Shown here piece after piece: positions 7,701 to 8,863 of a stretch of 8,863 nucleotides of DNA (position 1 is its first letter; each line of letters starts with the position of its first letter). The stretch covers positions 1 through 8,863 of the forward strand of contig CAJCHQ010000749.1 of assembly GCA_903970295.1 (NCBI GenBank), read 5' to 3'. The notes under the pieces were generated by a model that was given only the letters and a program-made list of their open reading frames with translations, made no database searches and was not told where the DNA came from. Origin of the DNA: Bryobacterales bacterium. GTDB lineage: Bacteria > Cyanobacteriota > Vampirovibrionia > Obscuribacterales > Obscuribacteraceae. A program made the translations under genes and the position numbers.

Positions 7701-8219
7701 AGTATCGACGGCGTCAAAGCGCAGCTGGTAAAGATGCGCTGCCACGGCGATTATCATTTAGGACAGGTGCTTTATCGCGCCGGCGATTTCGTTATCCTCG
7801 ATTTCGAAGGTGAACCAGCAAAACCGATGGCTGTGCGCCAGCGCAAACTCAGTCCCATGAAAGATGTGGCCGGTATGGTGCGTTCATTCAGTTATGCCGC
7901 CTGGGCAGGCTTGTTCCTCTTCTTGCACAATCGTCCAGAAGACATGGAGCGCTTCACGCCCTGGGCCAAGATTTGTCAGACCTGGGTCTCAGTCTCATTC
8001 CTCAAGGGCTACCTGGAGACGGCAAGCGGGTATGATTTCATACCGAGCAGCAAACCTGATTTCTTCCGCGCGCTTTTGCCATTCATCATGGACAAAGCCA
8101 TGTACGAAGTAAAATACGAACTGAATAATCGTCCCGACTGGCTCAAAGTGCCAGTCAGTGGAATACTACAATACTTACGAGCGAATACGCTCAACAGCGA
8201 GGCAGCAAGTCCTAAATGA
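4800..8219 (+). CDS. treS: Trehalose synthase-maltokinase fusion (TreS-Pep2)
   Basis: This 1139-residue fusion (1144 if GTG 4785 is used) joins two GlgE-pathway steps. Residues about 10-550 are TreS (GH13), which interconverts trehalose and maltose: WYKDAVIYQVHIKSF, LPFYPSPLRDDGYDIADY, nucleophile D210 (GMRLDAIP), acid/base E252 (FLAEANQWP) and D318 (RNHDE); the 42-residue D-to-E spacing equals that of mycobacterial TreS. A hydrophilic linker of about residues 553-580 includes Q572-Q575. The rest is Pep2 maltokinase, making maltose-1-phosphate from maltose and ATP: AKQRWFGGK (613-621), EQSNSS (755-760) followed by K770, the catalytic HGDYHLGQ (982-989, D984) and metal-binding DFEGEP (D1001). 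All key residues are present. In mycobacteria the two proteins are separate and form a complex; fused forms are known in other phyla. The product feeds GlgE next door. Its TGA overlaps the glgB ATG. Confidence 0.96.
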   Translation: MPEIKQDAASDPLWYKDAVIYQVHIKSFFDSNADGYGDFPGLIEKLDYIQALGADCIWLLPFYPSPLRDDGYDIADYEEINPMYGDRQAFKTFIDEAHRRGIRVITELVVNHTSDQHPWFQASRLAPPGSNKRNYYVWSDTDQKYTDVRIIFCDTEKSNWTWDPVANAYYWHRFFYHQPDLNFDNPSVRKAIIRVMRYWLDLGVDGMRLDAIPYLIERDGTNCENLPETHVILKEFRKVMEDNYDGRVFLAEANQWPSDVVQYFGNGDECQMAFHFPVMPRLYMAIHQEDRHPITEIMAQTPPIPDNCQWAMFLRNHDELTLEMVTDEERDYMYKAYAHDPQMRINVGIRRRLAPLMQHSRPRIELMNAMLLSLPGTPIIYYGDEIGMGENIFLGERNGVRTPMQWNSDRNAGFSRAPFAKLYSAPIMDPVSGYPAVNVESQELDPSSLLNWMRTIIGLRKKYKVFGRGTFEPVESDNRKVLSYLRRYEDETILMVANLSRYPQSVSLNLKEFKGVQPTELLGLGQFHAIGDDPYILTLGPYSFYWLGINLPQKSVPITSPQKAGETKTNEQQQQSREAVLTVRAHRREDWQAIMTSQLRWKLEGYVLPAYLAKQRWFGGKAKNIDSVEIKDWVEVTKSPELTAIVFAEVDFDDESTELYTLFFAVAEGEHAAELLAKNPEYVIAELAGEGEENALIYDALESEDFCLALFKLIQGGSKLKSQTGDIAFSKMPELESLVKDTDQQPFQVKRVRTEQSNSSIIYGSSFILKLFRHLHPGKNPEYELGKYLTEVRHFKNVPQIAGAFEYAAAGVKEKHLTGLLQELVWNQGDAWTYTVEEFRRFYERALTHMYVVDKVDPGQARIADLIDKDIPQEAYELLAIYLREASILGKRTAEMHIALSQDTDDAAIKPEPISKEDLKLLKEEMHTDVDTILAQLKAKQSTLPPDLVEATDELLRYRSSMLDVIDSIDGVKAQLVKMRCHGDYHLGQVLYRAGDFVILDFEGEPAKPMAVRQRKLSPMKDVAGMVRSFSYAAWAGLFLFLHNRPEDMERFTPWAKICQTWVSVSFLKGYLETASGYDFIPSSKPDFFRALLPFIMDKAMYEVKYELNNRPDWLKVPVSGILQYLRANTLNSEAASPK

Positions 8220-8863
8220 TAAAGCTCCAGTTTCTCACCGATTTCGATATCCATCTTTTTGCCGAAGGTTCGCACTATCGTCTTTATGACAAAATGGGCG
8301 CGCATTTGACCGACGAAGGCGGGCAGAAAGGCACGCACTTCGCAGTCTGGGCGCCCGGTGCACAGAGAGTTTCGGTGGTTGGTGATTTCAATGATTGGAA
8401 TCCTGGCGTGACGGCGATGGAGTCAATCGGGCAATCTGGAATCTGGACATGCTTCGTGCCAAAAGTGCTCGAAGGTTTCAACTACAAATATCACATCACA
8501 CCGTCAAACGGCATGCCACCATCAGAGCGCTCCGATCCGTTCGGATTCTTTGCAGAAGTGCGGCCCAAGACGGCTTCGATCGTGTGGGATATCAACAAAT
8601 ATAAGTGGCTCGATGACGAGTGGATGAAAAAGCGGGCGACGAAAAATTCGCTGGACGCACCAATTTCTATCTACGAACTGCATCTGGGTTCGTGGATGCG
8701 CGTGCCCGAAGACGGGAATCGCTCGCTGAACTACCGGGAAATCGCGCCCAAATTGGCCGACTACGTGATCGACCGCGGGTTCACGCATGTCGAGTTTCTC
8801 CCGGTCATGGAGCATCCGTTTTACGGTTCCTGGGGATACCAGACAACCGGTTTCTTCGCGCCC
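8216..8863 (+). CDS. glgB: GlgB, 1,4-alpha-glucan branching enzyme, C-terminus cut by window edge
   Basis: ATG at 8216 overlaps the treS-pep2 stop (ATGA) and opens 216 uninterrupted codons to the right edge. The start reads MIKLQFLTDFDIHLFAEGSH followed by YRLYDKMGAHL, then a CBM48 module with GTHFAVWAPGAQRVSVVGDFNDWNP, then the beginning of the GH13 barrel: ISIYELHLGSWMR, FLPVMEHPFYGSWGYQTTGFFAP. These are diagnostic of GlgB, which cuts alpha-1,4 chains and rejoins them as alpha-1,6 branches. The catalytic Asp/Glu/Asp lie beyond the window. The protein begins at the TDFDxxLF segment, so it lacks the extra N-terminal beta-sandwich (N1) of the longer E. coli-type enzyme. A weak GAGG at 8199-8202 and the stop-start overlap suggest translational coupling. 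It would branch the linear glucan made by GlgE. Confidence 0.95.
   Translation, partial: MIKLQFLTDFDIHLFAEGSHYRLYDKMGAHLTDEGGQKGTHFAVWAPGAQRVSVVGDFNDWNPGVTAMESIGQSGIWTCFVPKVLEGFNYKYHITPSNGMPPSERSDPFGFFAEVRPKTASIVWDINKYKWLDDEWMKKRATKNSLDAPISIYELHLGSWMRVPEDGNRSLNYREIAPKLADYVIDRGFTHVEFLPVMEHPFYGSWGYQTTGFFAP

Noticed and set aside
7269..7757. 162-codon minus-strand frame opposite the maltokinase domain
   Set aside because: Shadow of the Pep2 coding frame, with no ribosome site or recognisable motif.

Overview
The window holds two divergent gene blocks separated by a 204-base intergenic region, and both outer genes run off the edges. No mobile elements, tRNA, rRNA, CRISPR or phage genes are visible, so this looks like ordinary chromosome. 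Base composition is close to balanced. The lineage is uncertain. Weak hints point to a cyanobacteria-related, possibly non-photosynthetic group: a BtpA-family gene, a clear excess of CGATCG, and two copies of the cyanobacterial HIP1-type octamer GCGATCGC.

Left block, minus strand, read from 2510 down to 1. It encodes a type II (Rhizobium etli-like, PF06089) asparaginase, then a KynB-type metal-dependent cyclase/arylformamidase whose ATG overlaps the asparaginase stop (ATGA). After a 43-base gap comes a BtpA/SgcQ-family protein cut by the left edge. All expected metal and catalytic residues of the first two enzymes can be seen. The combination asparaginase II + KynB + BtpA is not a textbook operon; the usual kynurenine-pathway partners (kynA, kynU) are not in view.

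Middle, 2511-2714. This divergent regulatory region contains a perfect 9-bp inverted repeat (arms 35 bases apart), a separate 5-bp dyad overlapping a tentative promoter, and an A8 tract just before the glgE start.

Right block, plus strand, from 2715 to the right edge. This is a tightly packed GlgE-pathway operon: glgE, then a single-chain trehalose synthase-maltokinase fusion (treS-pep2), then a branching enzyme glgB, truncated by the window, whose ATG overlaps the fusion's stop. Together they convert trehalose to maltose (TreS), maltose to maltose-1-phosphate (Pep2, using ATP), maltose-1-phosphate to linear alpha-1,4-glucan (GlgE), and then add alpha-1,6 branches (GlgB). This is the known GlgE route from trehalose to branched glycogen-like alpha-glucan. 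The source of trehalose is not in the window.
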